From: JBHJHP01 sp042219855
GTDB taxonomy: Bacteria; Bacteroidota; Bacteroidia; Bacteroidales; UBA5342
Assembly (NCBI RefSeq): GCF_042219855.1
Contig: NZ_JBHJHP010000004.1
Location: 481,212-545,211, forward strand
Direction of reading: 5' to 3'
Length of the DNA: 64,000 bases
The position numbers were made by a program, and so were the translations under genes. Shown here one piece after another: positions 9,461 through 18,324 of the stretch; positions within the stretch are counted from its first letter, which is position 1; every line of letters starts with the position of its first letter. A model generated the notes under the pieces. The model made no database searches. It was not told the origin of the DNA and was given only the letters and a program-made list of their open reading frames with translations.

Positions 9461-9488
9461 AATCAAGACACAAGAATCAGGACATAAG
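9461..9488 (+). repeat. Two 14-bp tandem repeat units after upp
   Basis: AATCAAGACACAAG (9461-9474) is followed directly by AATCAGGACATAAG (9475-9488), 12 of 14 bases identical. A very similar 14-bp doublet follows the protease gene at 28156-28183. The unit shares the word GACACAAG or close variants in both places. Confidence 0.7.
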
Positions 9489-9537
9489 ACTATATAATGA
9501 GGTTGTAGGTTTTATAATATGAAGGAGATGGTTTTTT

Positions 9538-10122
9538 CTAATTCTTCATCCGTAATTTATTTTTCGTAATTCTTTCCACCCAAAGCCACCAGAAAAAGAA
9601 TAATCCGCCATAGATCACCAGTCGGAAAATGACTTTATGGGTAAAGTCAAACCATTCCATGTGAAATCGTGTGACCAGGGTAAGGATGACCAGCCTTAAA
9701 ATATTGATCAGGTACATTCCTGCAACGGAAAGAGGAATGTACCATATTTTTTTTACCCAGCTTCCGCGTGCAAAAAGAATCACAAAAAACATCATCAGAT
9801 ATTGTTTTACACCTGAACAGGCCCAGACTATGGAAATGCCGGGTGAGTTGTCAAAATACAACTGCTGATTATATCTGAAAGTCTCAATGCCAAACACATG
9901 GCTCATGATGTAATAGGTAACTCCTGTTAAGTGATTGGAGATAAGAATAAACGGTTTGGAAACATTCAGGGTCAGAAAAGTAATAAGACTATCGTCATCA
10001 GAAGCAGTAAATGACAGTTTCCAGATGACATGGATGACCAGCACAATCAACATAAAACGTATGATTTCCCGGTAGGGTTTCAGTAACGGTTTCAAGCGGT
10101 CAGTATGTTGTTTAATTTTCAT
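9538..10122 (-). CDS. Exosortase/archaeosortase-family membrane transpeptidase
   Basis: 194 residues with several hydrophobic spans. The exosortase catalytic triad is readable: Cys in WACSGVKQ (C102), Arg in NILRLVILT (R143) and His in DFTHKVIFR (H162). Exosortases cut and transfer proteins carrying a short C-terminal sorting tag across the inner membrane, often in exopolysaccharide-producing bacteria. The ATG overlaps the tsaD stop by one base (TAATG), so it is translationally coupled to tsaD. No substrate with an obvious PEP-CTERM-like tag and no exopolysaccharide genes lie in the window, which makes it an orphan here. I cannot assign it to a named subtype. Confidence 0.85.
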   Translation of the reverse strand: MKIKQHTDRLKPLLKPYREIIRFMLIVLVIHVIWKLSFTASDDDSLITFLTLNVSKPFILISNHLTGVTYYIMSHVFGIETFRYNQQLYFDNSPGISIVWACSGVKQYLMMFFVILFARGSWVKKIWYIPLSVAGMYLINILRLVILTLVTRFHMEWFDFTHKVIFRLVIYGGLFFFWWLWVERITKNKLRMKN

Positions 10123-11144
10123 TAATCAATGGTGGTCCTGGAAAATGGAGCAACATCATAAGAAGTGAATTCTCCATTCATATATTTGTAGTACCCCGTT
10201 ATGGCAACCATGGCTGCATTATCTGTGGTATAGGCGAATTTGGGAATAAACAGGTTCCATCCTGATTTCTTTGCGGTCACCTGCAGAGCTGATCTGAGAC
10301 CGGAATTTGCCGAAACGCCACCTGCAACCGCTATTTCCCTGACCTGATAGTCTTTAGCTGCTTTTTTTAGTTTTGCCAGCAGAATATCGATAATGGTCTT
10401 CTGTAGAGATGCACACAAATCTTCTTTGTTATGCTCAATAAATTCCGGATCTTCTTTAATCTGATCCCGTAAAAAGTAAAGGAAAGAAGTTTTAAGTCCA
10501 CTAAAGCTGTAATCGTAACCCTTAAGCTTTGGCTTGCTGAACTCAAATTTATCAGGATTGCCTTCTTTGGCAAGCTTGTCGATTACCGGACCACCCGGAT
10601 AGGGGAGTCCCATAACTTTTGCACATTTATCAAAGGCTTCACCGGCAGCATCATCAATGGTCTGTCCGATAATCTCCATTTTATAGTGGCTGTGAACCAG
10701 AATGATCTGTGAGTTACCACCTGATACCAGCAGACAGATAAACGGAAATTCAGGGGCGTTTTTATCCTCCTCATCCTCTTTTATAAAGTGAGCCAGAACA
10801 TGAGCCTGAAGGTGGTTTATTTCCATCATCGGTACATTCAGGCTGCGTGCAAATCCCTTGGCAAAGGAGGTTCCCACCAGCAGTGAGCCTAAAAGTCCGG
10901 GACCCCGGGTGAATGCGATAGCGGTAATGTCCTTTTTGTCGATGTTTGCCTTTTTTATGGCTCCGTCAACCACCGGTATTATGTTTTGCTGATGTGCCCT
11001 GCTGGCCAGTTCGGGAACCACACCACCATATTGTTCGTGTACTTTTTGATTGGCGATCTCATTAGAAAGGATAACACCGTCCCTTATTACCGCCGCTGAT
11101 GTGTCATCGCATGAAGATTCAATGCCTAATATTATTGTACTCAT
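10122..11144 (-). CDS. tsaD: tRNA N6-adenosine threonylcarbamoyltransferase
   Basis: 340 residues of the Kae1/TsaD family; with TsaB and TsaE it transfers threonylcarbamoyl to A37 of ANN-decoding tRNAs. N-terminal GIESSCDDTSAAVI (about 7-20), the iron-binding INHLQAHVLAH with H111 and H115, LLVSGGNSQIIL and AVAGGVSANSGLR are all present, as is the C-terminal TDNAAMVA. It is divergent from the TamB-like gene and its stop overlaps the exosortase start. Essential housekeeping gene; no anomalies. Confidence 0.97.
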   Translation of the reverse strand: MSTIILGIESSCDDTSAAVIRDGVILSNEIANQKVHEQYGGVVPELASRAHQQNIIPVVDGAIKKANIDKKDITAIAFTRGPGLLGSLLVGTSFAKGFARSLNVPMMEINHLQAHVLAHFIKEDEEDKNAPEFPFICLLVSGGNSQIILVHSHYKMEIIGQTIDDAAGEAFDKCAKVMGLPYPGGPVIDKLAKEGNPDKFEFSKPKLKGYDYSFSGLKTSFLYFLRDQIKEDPEFIEHNKEDLCASLQKTIIDILLAKLKKAAKDYQVREIAVAGGVSANSGLRSALQVTAKKSGWNLFIPKFAYTTDNAAMVAITGYYKYMNGEFTSYDVAPFSRTTID

Positions 11145-11186
11145 TTTTACGTTATTTAAGGAAATGCACGCTTTTTGTTATCATTA

Positions 11187-14100
11187 ATGTGCATTAATTT
11201 TTTATATTTTTGTATTCGAACAAAAAACGGCTTCAAAGGTATTAAAAATCTCTGGAAAATAGCGGTTATAGTCATGGTTCTGCTGATTGGGATCCCATTG
11301 GCAGCATATTTTTTGATTAAGCAGCATGGTGTGCAAACGATGCTGGTACACAGGGTATTGAATGATATTTCCGAGCAAACCGGTAGTGAAATTAAAGTGG
11401 GAAAAGTCCGCTTCAGTTTCTTTCATGATCTGTCACTTGAGGATGTGTTCATTGCAGATCAGCAAAAAGATACCCTCTTCTTTGCACATTCTCTGCAGGC
11501 TAACTTTGATTCACTCGATGTATTTGAAAAAAAAGTTCATATTTCGGCATTAAAGCTGAATGCTACAAAATGCCGGGTCAAACAGTTCGACCGCAATACG
11601 TTTAACTTTAGTTTTTTGATTGATTCTCTCTTTCCAGCGGATACAGTGAAGAAAGAGAAATGGGATTTTCGTTTAAAGAGTGTGGATATCGATAATGGAG
11701 ATCTGGCTTTTTATGGCAGAGAGGATTACAGAGTTAAGGATACCAAGCTTCGGGTTAGCCTGTTGAATGTTTCAAAAGATTCATTAAATCTGATGGTAAA
11801 AAATTTACAATTTGTAGATACGGCCGGAGTCGTTCTGAATCGTTTTTCCAGTGGTTTTGTACTGACTCCTGATAAGTTAAGCCTTACAAATTTAAAATTT
11901 CAGACCGATCAGTCTCAGGCTGATGTAAACCTGGCTGAAATCAGTGGTGATAGTGTACTGCATCATATCATTGAACCTCAAACTGCAGTAATGTTTGATG
12001 TCAATGAGCTCAGAATCGCTTCATCCGACATGCGACGTTTTATTCCTGTTTACCCTGACATTTCGGAGAAAGTATATTTTAGCGGTAAAATAAGCGGTAA
12101 AGTTGGCGATATTCGGGGGAAAGATCTGTTGTTATCCGCAGGCGGCGCGTTTGATCTGCTCTTCAGTATCAGTATTACAGGTCTGCCGGATTTTCATAAT
12201 TCATTCATTTTTGCAGATTTCAACAGGATGTTTATTTCGCCTAAAAATGTGATTCCTGAACTTGAAAAGCATATGAAACGGCAGATGCCTTTTAAAAGCG
12301 AACTGAAAAAATTCGGCCGTTTGTTGTATACCGGTTCTCTTACCGGTTTTCCTGGCGACTTTGTCGCATTTGGAGAACTGAACTCCGAATTAGGCTCTAT
12401 TCATGCAGATGTGGCCCTGAAGGATAATGTTAAGCAGGAAAAGATTGAGATCTCAGGAAATGTTAATACAGAGGGATTTAATGTTGGCCAGCTTTTAGAC
12501 CGGGAAGATGAGCTGGGATATGCCAGTTTAAATGTTGAGCTTGAAGCCGATAAACCCTACGACGATTATATGTCGTTATTTATGAATGGTGAAGTGTCTT
12601 CGCTTGAATTTCATGGCTACAATTACACCAATGTTTTCCTGCGGGGCGTATTTGGTAACAAGCATTTTAATGGTGGTGTCAATATTAATGATCCAAACCT
12701 TTCTTTGCTGTTTACCGGAAGGATTGATTTTTCAGATGTAGTACCAATTTTCGATTTTGAGGCTGATATCAGGAAAATTGCCCCGTACCAGCTTAAGCTG
12801 TCACAGAAATTTAAAAACGGCGTATTGAATACGCAGCTTAAAACCAAAATAAAAGGAGATGCCCTGGAAAACCTGGAAGGTTATGTTGGCTTATACGATT
12901 TAAAGTACGTCAATAAGAACGGTGAAGTAAGCACGCCAAACGCTACCATATTTTTCAATAAAGAGACGGATCATTCATCCATTCAGGTAAATACAGACTG
13001 GCTGAACGGCCAGATTTCAGGAAAATACAAGTTCGGGGAGCTAAAAAATTCATTTGCAGAAATTATTCAGCCTTTCTTACCCACACTGGCATCATCTTTC
13101 AGGGATAAAAAAACGGTATCAGAGAATCAGTTCGATTTCTCCTTCAGGATCTCAGGAATCGATAATATTGCCCATGTATTTGAACTGCCCTTTTCTGTTT
13201 CATCATCAGGTAATATCAATGGAACGCTTAACGATAACGATGAGGATATGAAGCTGTCTCTTTCCTTTGATAAAGCACGATTTAAAAAACTGACCATAGA
13301 TACCCTGAAGTTCGATATGAAACGGATGGCTGATCAGGATATTGAAGCAACACTTTCTATGAATAAACTGGATCTGAACAATAAGTTTCTGGAGAATATC
13401 AGGTACAGCATGATTTCAAAAGGCGATAGCATAGAGAATGCTGTAATCTGGAAAAATAACAGCAAAACAGTATATGAAGGAAATCTGAATACTGGATTCG
13501 CAGTAAGGCGCAATGCTGATGATCTTTTGCAGTCTACTTTCAGCATCAGGCCCTCTTCAATGACAATTAGTGATTCATTGTGGAATATTTCTCCGGCCAG
13601 AATTGTGATCGATTCAACAGGTGTGGATTTTGAATCCATTTTTGTTAATAACAATGAGCGGTTTCTTGCGGCAGATGGTAAACTTTCGAAGCAAATTACT
13701 GATACATTCAATCTGGATGTGGAAGGTTTCGAACTGGATTACCTGTCCAGATTCTTAAATGTACAGAATTTGTCCCTCCAGGGAAGGATTACGGGACAGT
13801 CATTTATTAGCGCAGGATTTGGAAACCCTGTCATTAATTCTGATTTCAGAATCACAGATTTTGTATTGAATAATATCTATGCCGGTGATATGGATGTGAA
13901 CAGTGACTGGGATAAGGATAACCGTAAAATGAATATTTATGGCGAGAATGTTATCAGTAAGGACCAGCAACTGGATATTCAGGGTGCGTATTTTCCTTCA
14001 GATGATTCACTCTACCTGGCGGGAAAACTCGAAAGGTTACCAGTGAAATATATTCAGCCCTACCTCGAAACCATCATGCAGAATATGCAGGGACTTGGCT

Positions 14101-15659
14101 CCGGTCAGATTGTGCTTGAAGGAAATGTTAAACACCTCAAGTTAATTGGCGATATATACCTGGATAATGGTTCTTTTGATATTGGTTATCTGAATACACG
14201 GTATTTCTTATCAGATACCATCCATCTGGTAGAGGATGCCATTGAATTTAACAACATTAAGGTGTATGATATCAATGGCCATAGCGGGACATTTAATGGT
14301 GTTCTTGGTCATAAAACATTCAAGGACATGCAGTTTAATATGTTTCTTGACTTTAATGATATGCTGGCTCTGAATACAACAGCCAAGGATAACGACCTCT
14401 ATTACGGAACGGTATATGGTACAGGCGTGCTTGCCATTGAAGGTGAGGGTTCCAGGGTTCACATGGATATCAATGCAAGAACCGAGAGTAACTCAGAGAT
14501 TTTTCTGCCGCTGACATCTACAGAGGTCGCATCTGAGAGTGGCTTTGTTAGGTTCGTCTCTCAAAAAGAAAGTTCTAAACAGGTTGAGAAGGAAGAGGAG
14601 GACATTGAGTTATCCGGTTTCTCTTTTAATATGGAGGTGGAGGCCACACCTGATGCCAGGGTGGAGCTTATTTTTGATTCAAGAATCGGAGACGTGATAA
14701 AAGGACAGGGAAGCGGTACGCTTGTGTTTAATTACGATACCAAGTCTGATTTTAAAATGTACGGCGACTATACCGTAAGCAGTGGAGAATACCTGTTTAC
14801 AGCTCAGAATGTTATCAATAAGCGATTTGATATTGAACCGGGAGGTGTAATTAAATGGAGTGGCGATCCATATAATGCAACGCTTAACCTTGACGCTTAT
14901 TACAGGACAAAAGCACCATTGTATGATCTTTTACCGGCAACAGTTGACGATGTGAATAAGACATTACGGGTACCTGTAAACTGTCATATGATGCTGACCG
15001 ATAATCTGATGAATCCAACCATTAAATTTGATGTAGTTCTGCCGACTGCAGATCAGGTAACACAACAACAAATCGGTGATGTTTTGAGCTCGGAAAATGA
15101 AGTACAACGACAGGTAATATACCTGTTAATGTTCAACCGGTTTTACACGCCGGAATGGCTGCGAAACAATACCCAGAATTATGCCAATTCCAATCAGGCG
15201 GCGGTTGTCACAGCCAGTGAATTTGCATCAAACCAGTTGAGTAACATGTTGTCACAGTTAAGTGATGACTTCGATCTTGGCGTGAACTACAGACCCGCCG
15301 ATGCTTCCTCATTGACACGGCAGGAGGTGGAAATGATGTTCAGTACTAAAATGTTTAATGATAAACTGACCATAAACGGAAACTTCGGATACCGTGAAAC
15401 ACAGACCACTGCATCTAACTTTGTAGGTGACTTTGATGTGGATTACCGCCTCAACCAGAAGGGAAACTTTAAGTTAAAAGCTTATTCCCATACCAATGAT
15501 AACATCATTTACGAAAACTCACCTACAACGCAGGGATTTGGTTTTGTTTATAAGGAAGAATTCAATAGCTTTGGTGAATTGGTCCAGCATTACAGGGACC
15601 TTCTCAGGAAAAAAGAAGAGAATAACCAGAATATAAATGAAGATACCAGTCGTAAATAA
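11187..15659 (+). CDS. tamB: TamB-like translocation/assembly module protein (DUF490 C-terminal domain)
   Basis: About 1,490 residues. It has an N-terminal membrane anchor (AVIVMVLLIGIPLAAYFLI), then a very long run of beta-rich AsmA/TamB-like sequence, and a C-terminal TamB (DUF490) domain of roughly 400 residues containing SGEYLFTAQNVINKRFDIEPGGVIKWSGDPYNATLNLDA-type sequence. Proteins of this type bridge the periplasm and help outer-membrane protein or lipid transport. The start is uncertain: the frame begins at a TTG at 11175, the first ATG is 11187, and a -7-like TATTTTTG at 11205-11212 would imply an even later start (next ATG 11274). Divergence from tsaD is common in Bacteroidota. Confidence 0.88.
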   Translation: MCINFLYFCIRTKNGFKGIKNLWKIAVIVMVLLIGIPLAAYFLIKQHGVQTMLVHRVLNDISEQTGSEIKVGKVRFSFFHDLSLEDVFIADQQKDTLFFAHSLQANFDSLDVFEKKVHISALKLNATKCRVKQFDRNTFNFSFLIDSLFPADTVKKEKWDFRLKSVDIDNGDLAFYGREDYRVKDTKLRVSLLNVSKDSLNLMVKNLQFVDTAGVVLNRFSSGFVLTPDKLSLTNLKFQTDQSQADVNLAEISGDSVLHHIIEPQTAVMFDVNELRIASSDMRRFIPVYPDISEKVYFSGKISGKVGDIRGKDLLLSAGGAFDLLFSISITGLPDFHNSFIFADFNRMFISPKNVIPELEKHMKRQMPFKSELKKFGRLLYTGSLTGFPGDFVAFGELNSELGSIHADVALKDNVKQEKIEISGNVNTEGFNVGQLLDREDELGYASLNVELEADKPYDDYMSLFMNGEVSSLEFHGYNYTNVFLRGVFGNKHFNGGVNINDPNLSLLFTGRIDFSDVVPIFDFEADIRKIAPYQLKLSQKFKNGVLNTQLKTKIKGDALENLEGYVGLYDLKYVNKNGEVSTPNATIFFNKETDHSSIQVNTDWLNGQISGKYKFGELKNSFAEIIQPFLPTLASSFRDKKTVSENQFDFSFRISGIDNIAHVFELPFSVSSSGNINGTLNDNDEDMKLSLSFDKARFKKLTIDTLKFDMKRMADQDIEATLSMNKLDLNNKFLENIRYSMISKGDSIENAVIWKNNSKTVYEGNLNTGFAVRRNADDLLQSTFSIRPSSMTISDSLWNISPARIVIDSTGVDFESIFVNNNERFLAADGKLSKQITDTFNLDVEGFELDYLSRFLNVQNLSLQGRITGQSFISAGFGNPVINSDFRITDFVLNNIYAGDMDVNSDWDKDNRKMNIYGENVISKDQQLDIQGAYFPSDDSLYLAGKLERLPVKYIQPYLETIMQNMQGLGSGQIVLEGNVKHLKLIGDIYLDNGSFDIGYLNTRYFLSDTIHLVEDAIEFNNIKVYDINGHSGTFNGVLGHKTFKDMQFNMFLDFNDMLALNTTAKDNDLYYGTVYGTGVLAIEGEGSRVHMDINARTESNSEIFLPLTSTEVASESGFVRFVSQKESSKQVEKEEEDIELSGFSFNMEVEATPDARVELIFDSRIGDVIKGQGSGTLVFNYDTKSDFKMYGDYTVSSGEYLFTAQNVINKRFDIEPGGVIKWSGDPYNATLNLDAYYRTKAPLYDLLPATVDDVNKTLRVPVNCHMMLTDNLMNPTIKFDVVLPTADQVTQQQIGDVLSSENEVQRQVIYLLMFNRFYTPEWLRNNTQNYANSNQAAVVTASEFASNQLSNMLSQLSDDFDLGVNYRPADASSLTRQEVEMMFSTKMFNDKLTINGNFGYRETQTTASNFVGDFDVDYRLNQKGNFKLKAYSHTNDNIIYENSPTTQGFGFVYKEEFNSFGELVQHYRDLLRKKEENNQNINEDTSRK

Positions 15660-15754
15660 GTGCATTTTACAACATTTATATGGCCGGAATAAACATTTTA
15701 TTGGGGCACTTGTTTGTAACGTAAACACAATACTTAACCTTATTTCATAAAAAG

Positions 15755-16630
15755 ATGGCAATACTTCTCACTAACGAATCAAAAGTACTTGTTCAGGGAT
15801 TCACAGGAAAAGAGGGATCCTTTCATGCCGGCCAGATGATAGAATACGGCACGAATGTGGTAGGTGGTGTTACTCCGGGTAAAGGAGGAACCCTGCATAT
15901 GGACCTGCCGGTTTTTAATACTGTTTCAGAAGCTGTAAAATCGACAGGTGCTGATGTATCAGTCATATTTGTGCCGCCTCCATTTGCAGCTGATGCCATT
16001 ATGGAAGCTGCCGAGGCCGGTATTAAAACAATTGTTGCCATTACCGAAGGTATACCAACACAGGATATGGTTAGTGTTCAGGAGTATCTTAAAGACAGGG
16101 ATGCAAGACTGGTAGGGCCAAACTGTCCCGGTATTATTACGCCGGGAGCCGGAAAGGTGGGTATCATGCCGGGTTTTATTCATACACCGGGTAAGATTGG
16201 TATCGTGTCACGTTCCGGTACATTAACGTACGAAGCTGTTTATCAGACAGGGCAGGTCGGTTTAGGCCAGTCATCGTGTATCGGTATAGGTGGTGATCCA
16301 ATTATAGGATCTTCCACAAAAGATATAGTGGAAATGTTTATGAATGATCCGGAAACTGAGGGTATTATACTTATTGGTGAAATAGGTGGTAGCATGGAAG
16401 TTGAAGCTGCAGAGTGGATTAAGGAAAACGGAACCAAGCCGGTGGTTGGATTTATTGCCGGTCAGACTGCACCGAAAGGAAAACGTATGGGACATGCGGG
16501 TGCTATTGTGGGTGGTAAAGCCGATACAGCAGAGGCCAAAATGAAAATTATGGCCGAATGTGGCATTCATGTCGTAAAATCACCATCGGATATTGGTCGT
16601 ACCATGCTGAAAGCATTAGGAAAGAATTAG
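15755..16630 (+). CDS. sucD: Succinate-CoA ligase, alpha subunit
   Basis: 291 residues, the normal length for the alpha subunit. It binds CoA through the N-terminal Rossmann domain (VQGFTGKEGSFHAGQMIEYG) and carries the phosphorylated histidine H247 in RMGHAGAIVGG; GPNCPGIITP and SRSGTLTYE are also conserved. It makes succinyl-CoA to succinate with ATP or GTP formation in the TCA cycle. The beta subunit sucC is not adjacent, so the two genes are split in this genome. A strong hairpin follows. Confidence 0.97.
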   Translation: MAILLTNESKVLVQGFTGKEGSFHAGQMIEYGTNVVGGVTPGKGGTLHMDLPVFNTVSEAVKSTGADVSVIFVPPPFAADAIMEAAEAGIKTIVAITEGIPTQDMVSVQEYLKDRDARLVGPNCPGIITPGAGKVGIMPGFIHTPGKIGIVSRSGTLTYEAVYQTGQVGLGQSSCIGIGGDPIIGSSTKDIVEMFMNDPETEGIILIGEIGGSMEVEAAEWIKENGTKPVVGFIAGQTAPKGKRMGHAGAIVGGKADTAEAKMKIMAECGIHVVKSPSDIGRTMLKALGKN

Positions 16631-16648
16631 AATTATTCCCGATATAAC

Positions 16649-16688
16649 ACAAAGCGAGGGTTTCGTTCAAACGATACCCTCGCTTTGT
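16649..16688. terminator. Bidirectional terminator between sucD and the DsrE-like gene
   Basis: ACAAAGCGAGGGT (16649-16661) pairs perfectly with ACCCTCGCTTTGT (16676-16688), a 13-bp stem with a 14-base loop. T-rich sequence follows on the plus strand. The genes on both sides converge on it, so it can serve both. Confidence 0.8.
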
Positions 16689-16705
16689 ATTATACTGAAT
16701 ATTCT

Positions 16706-17053
16706 TTAAAGTGTAATGACTTTATCTGCAATCTTTTGCAGCTCAATAATGTCCATCATGGTTCCGGCAATGCCAACTTCAGTTTTGTCCATTAAGTCAT
16801 AATGCTTCAGGCAGGTTTTGCAGGCCATTAATTTTACGCCTTTTTGCTCCAATGCTTGGGCAACGTCTATAACCGGAGAACTTTTACAAATTAATTTTAC
16901 GCCGCTATTATAAAACACAATAAAACGGGGCAATTCATCTTCTTCATTCATCAACTTAAAATAGTTGGTAATAAGCTGCAGGCCTAAGGCATCATCGCCT
17001 GATCCCATACCATCGTGTGATATCTGAATCAATGTGTTTTTAAAGTTTTTCAT
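16706..17053 (-). CDS. DsrE-like (YedF C-terminal type) sulfur-relay family protein
   Basis: 115 residues matching the DsrE/DsrF fold as found in the C-terminal half of YedF: DGMGSGDDALGLQLI, FIVFYNSGVKLICKSS and KLMACKTCLKHYDL. Candidate redox or persulfide cysteines are C56, C78 and C81. Such proteins move sulfur or selenium in small-molecule relays, but a stand-alone version with no TusA-like N-terminal domain gives no precise role. It is monocistronic and converges on sucD. Family is clear; function is a guess. Confidence 0.8.
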   Translation of the reverse strand: MKNFKNTLIQISHDGMGSGDDALGLQLITNYFKLMNEEDELPRFIVFYNSGVKLICKSSPVIDVAQALEQKGVKLMACKTCLKHYDLMDKTEVGIAGTMMDIIELQKIADKVITL

Positions 17054-17217
17054 GGATGTGAATTTATTAGTAAGGGAACAATAACTTTAATTTTTATTTG
17101 CTTGAAAAGTTAATAATAAAAATTACACGACTAAATACAATTTGCAATTCGATATTAAATTTAGTTATGTTAAATCAATACATGTGTTTATCCTTTAATC
17201 ACAAATAATGCATCAGG

Positions 17218-18006
17218 TTACTGTGAATTGTTGAGGTGGTAAATGAGATAATTGTCAGGTGAATAGGAATTTGAGTTCTGTGGAAAAGATGCAATTCCAT
17301 CTGCCCCATTCGACATAGTAACGGAGATTCCAATAGAATCATTAATGGAACATTGCAAATCGTATGGGTCAGATGAAGCGATAGGAATCTTTATTTCAAA
17401 CTGAAAGTCCTGTTCCTCCCCATTGATAAAATTCATAGAATGGGACATGTATATTTCCTTTGCATCCGGGCCACCCTTGGAACGTTGATCTAAGATATTG
17501 TTCATCTCCCAGTCCAGCTCTTTAGAATATTCCCAGTCTTTTTCAGAATTTTCATAATACCAGTCGCCATTTGCAGCAAAGGGAGATATAAAGTTCGTAT
17601 TTTGTACATGGAAATCACTGGTGCGGAACGTTAGCATATCTTCTTCCAGTTCTGTAAAGATATGATCTCCTTTTTCATCAAAAACTATAGCGAATCTGTC
17701 ATCGGCCCATTCACCTTCTTCATTTTTACCCAGGTAATAATCGTCATTAAAAATATAAAGTAGAATATATATGTTTTGATTGTCATTGGCAATTTTTAGG
17801 TTTGCGCTGACCTGTTTGGTATTATAGATAAATTCGAAATTTTTATTTACATGAACACTTTCCCATTCATCAGAGGTTAGAAAATATGTTTTATTCCAAC
17901 CAACTGTATTGTTCGTCTCATTTACGTCATTTTCACAATTACAACTGTCTTCGTTACAGCTGAGTAAAGCTAGGAATAGTGGGAGAAGCAGGTAGATTTT
18001 TTTCAT
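17218..18006 (-). CDS. Lipoprotein with a CBM9-like (carbohydrate-binding family 9) domain
   Basis: 262 residues. The leader ends in LALLSC, so Cys17 is the probable lipid attachment site, followed by an unusual Cys/Asn/Asp-rich linker (CNEDSCNCEN). The body resembles the CBM9-like or DOMON-type beta-sandwich found in Bacteroidota secreted proteins: NIYILLYIFNDDYYLG, WADDRFAIVFDEKGDH and FEIKIPIASS with a late GISVTMSNGADG. No catalytic residues are seen. It stands alone between two gene ends. It may bind sugar or haem at the cell surface; the ligand is unknown. Confidence 0.6.
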   Translation of the reverse strand: MKKIYLLLPLFLALLSCNEDSCNCENDVNETNNTVGWNKTYFLTSDEWESVHVNKNFEFIYNTKQVSANLKIANDNQNIYILLYIFNDDYYLGKNEEGEWADDRFAIVFDEKGDHIFTELEEDMLTFRTSDFHVQNTNFISPFAANGDWYYENSEKDWEYSKELDWEMNNILDQRSKGGPDAKEIYMSHSMNFINGEEQDFQFEIKIPIASSDPYDLQCSINDSIGISVTMSNGADGIASFPQNSNSYSPDNYLIYHLNNSQ

Positions 18007-18200
18007 GGTATTGTCTTTTTATTTCAACAGGTACAATTTACATTGTTGAGTGTTAAAAGTCCACTTATCATTATTATAAAATAAATTATATTCAGGTATT
18101 ATTCTTGGTGCTTAAAGGTTTGTTATCCATCATTATTACAAGATAAAAATAGAAAAAAAAGTATAAATACCAATATAGGTTAAATGATGATATATCATTA

Positions 18201-18214
18201 CGTTCATTTGAACG
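18201..18214. promoter_or_regulatory. Operator-like inverted repeat upstream of the CBM9-like lipoprotein gene
   Basis: CGTTCA-TT-TGAACG is a perfect 6-bp inverted repeat with a 2-base spacer, 195 bp before the lipoprotein start. A 12-bp palindrome (ATGATATATCAT) lies just beside it at 18187-18198. The rest of 18007-18270 holds no gene that I can see. Regulator unknown. Confidence 0.3.
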
Positions 18215-18270
18215 GAACTAATCTTTGGAATCGATTACTGCGATATTCTTATATGACATTAAGGGAGTAA

Positions 18271-18305
18271 AATACAAAACCCCGCCAGTAGCGGGGTTTT
18301 GTATT
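18271..18305 (-). terminator. Intrinsic terminator of the ilv operon
   Basis: A perfect 15-bp stem (18271-18285 with 18291-18305) around the 5-base loop CAGTA, containing the GC-rich core CCCCGC/GCGGGG and A/T flanks that supply the U tract on either strand. It lies 19 bp beyond the ilvC stop. Confidence 0.9.
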
Positions 18306-18324
18306 TATAAATCTGAATAATCTC

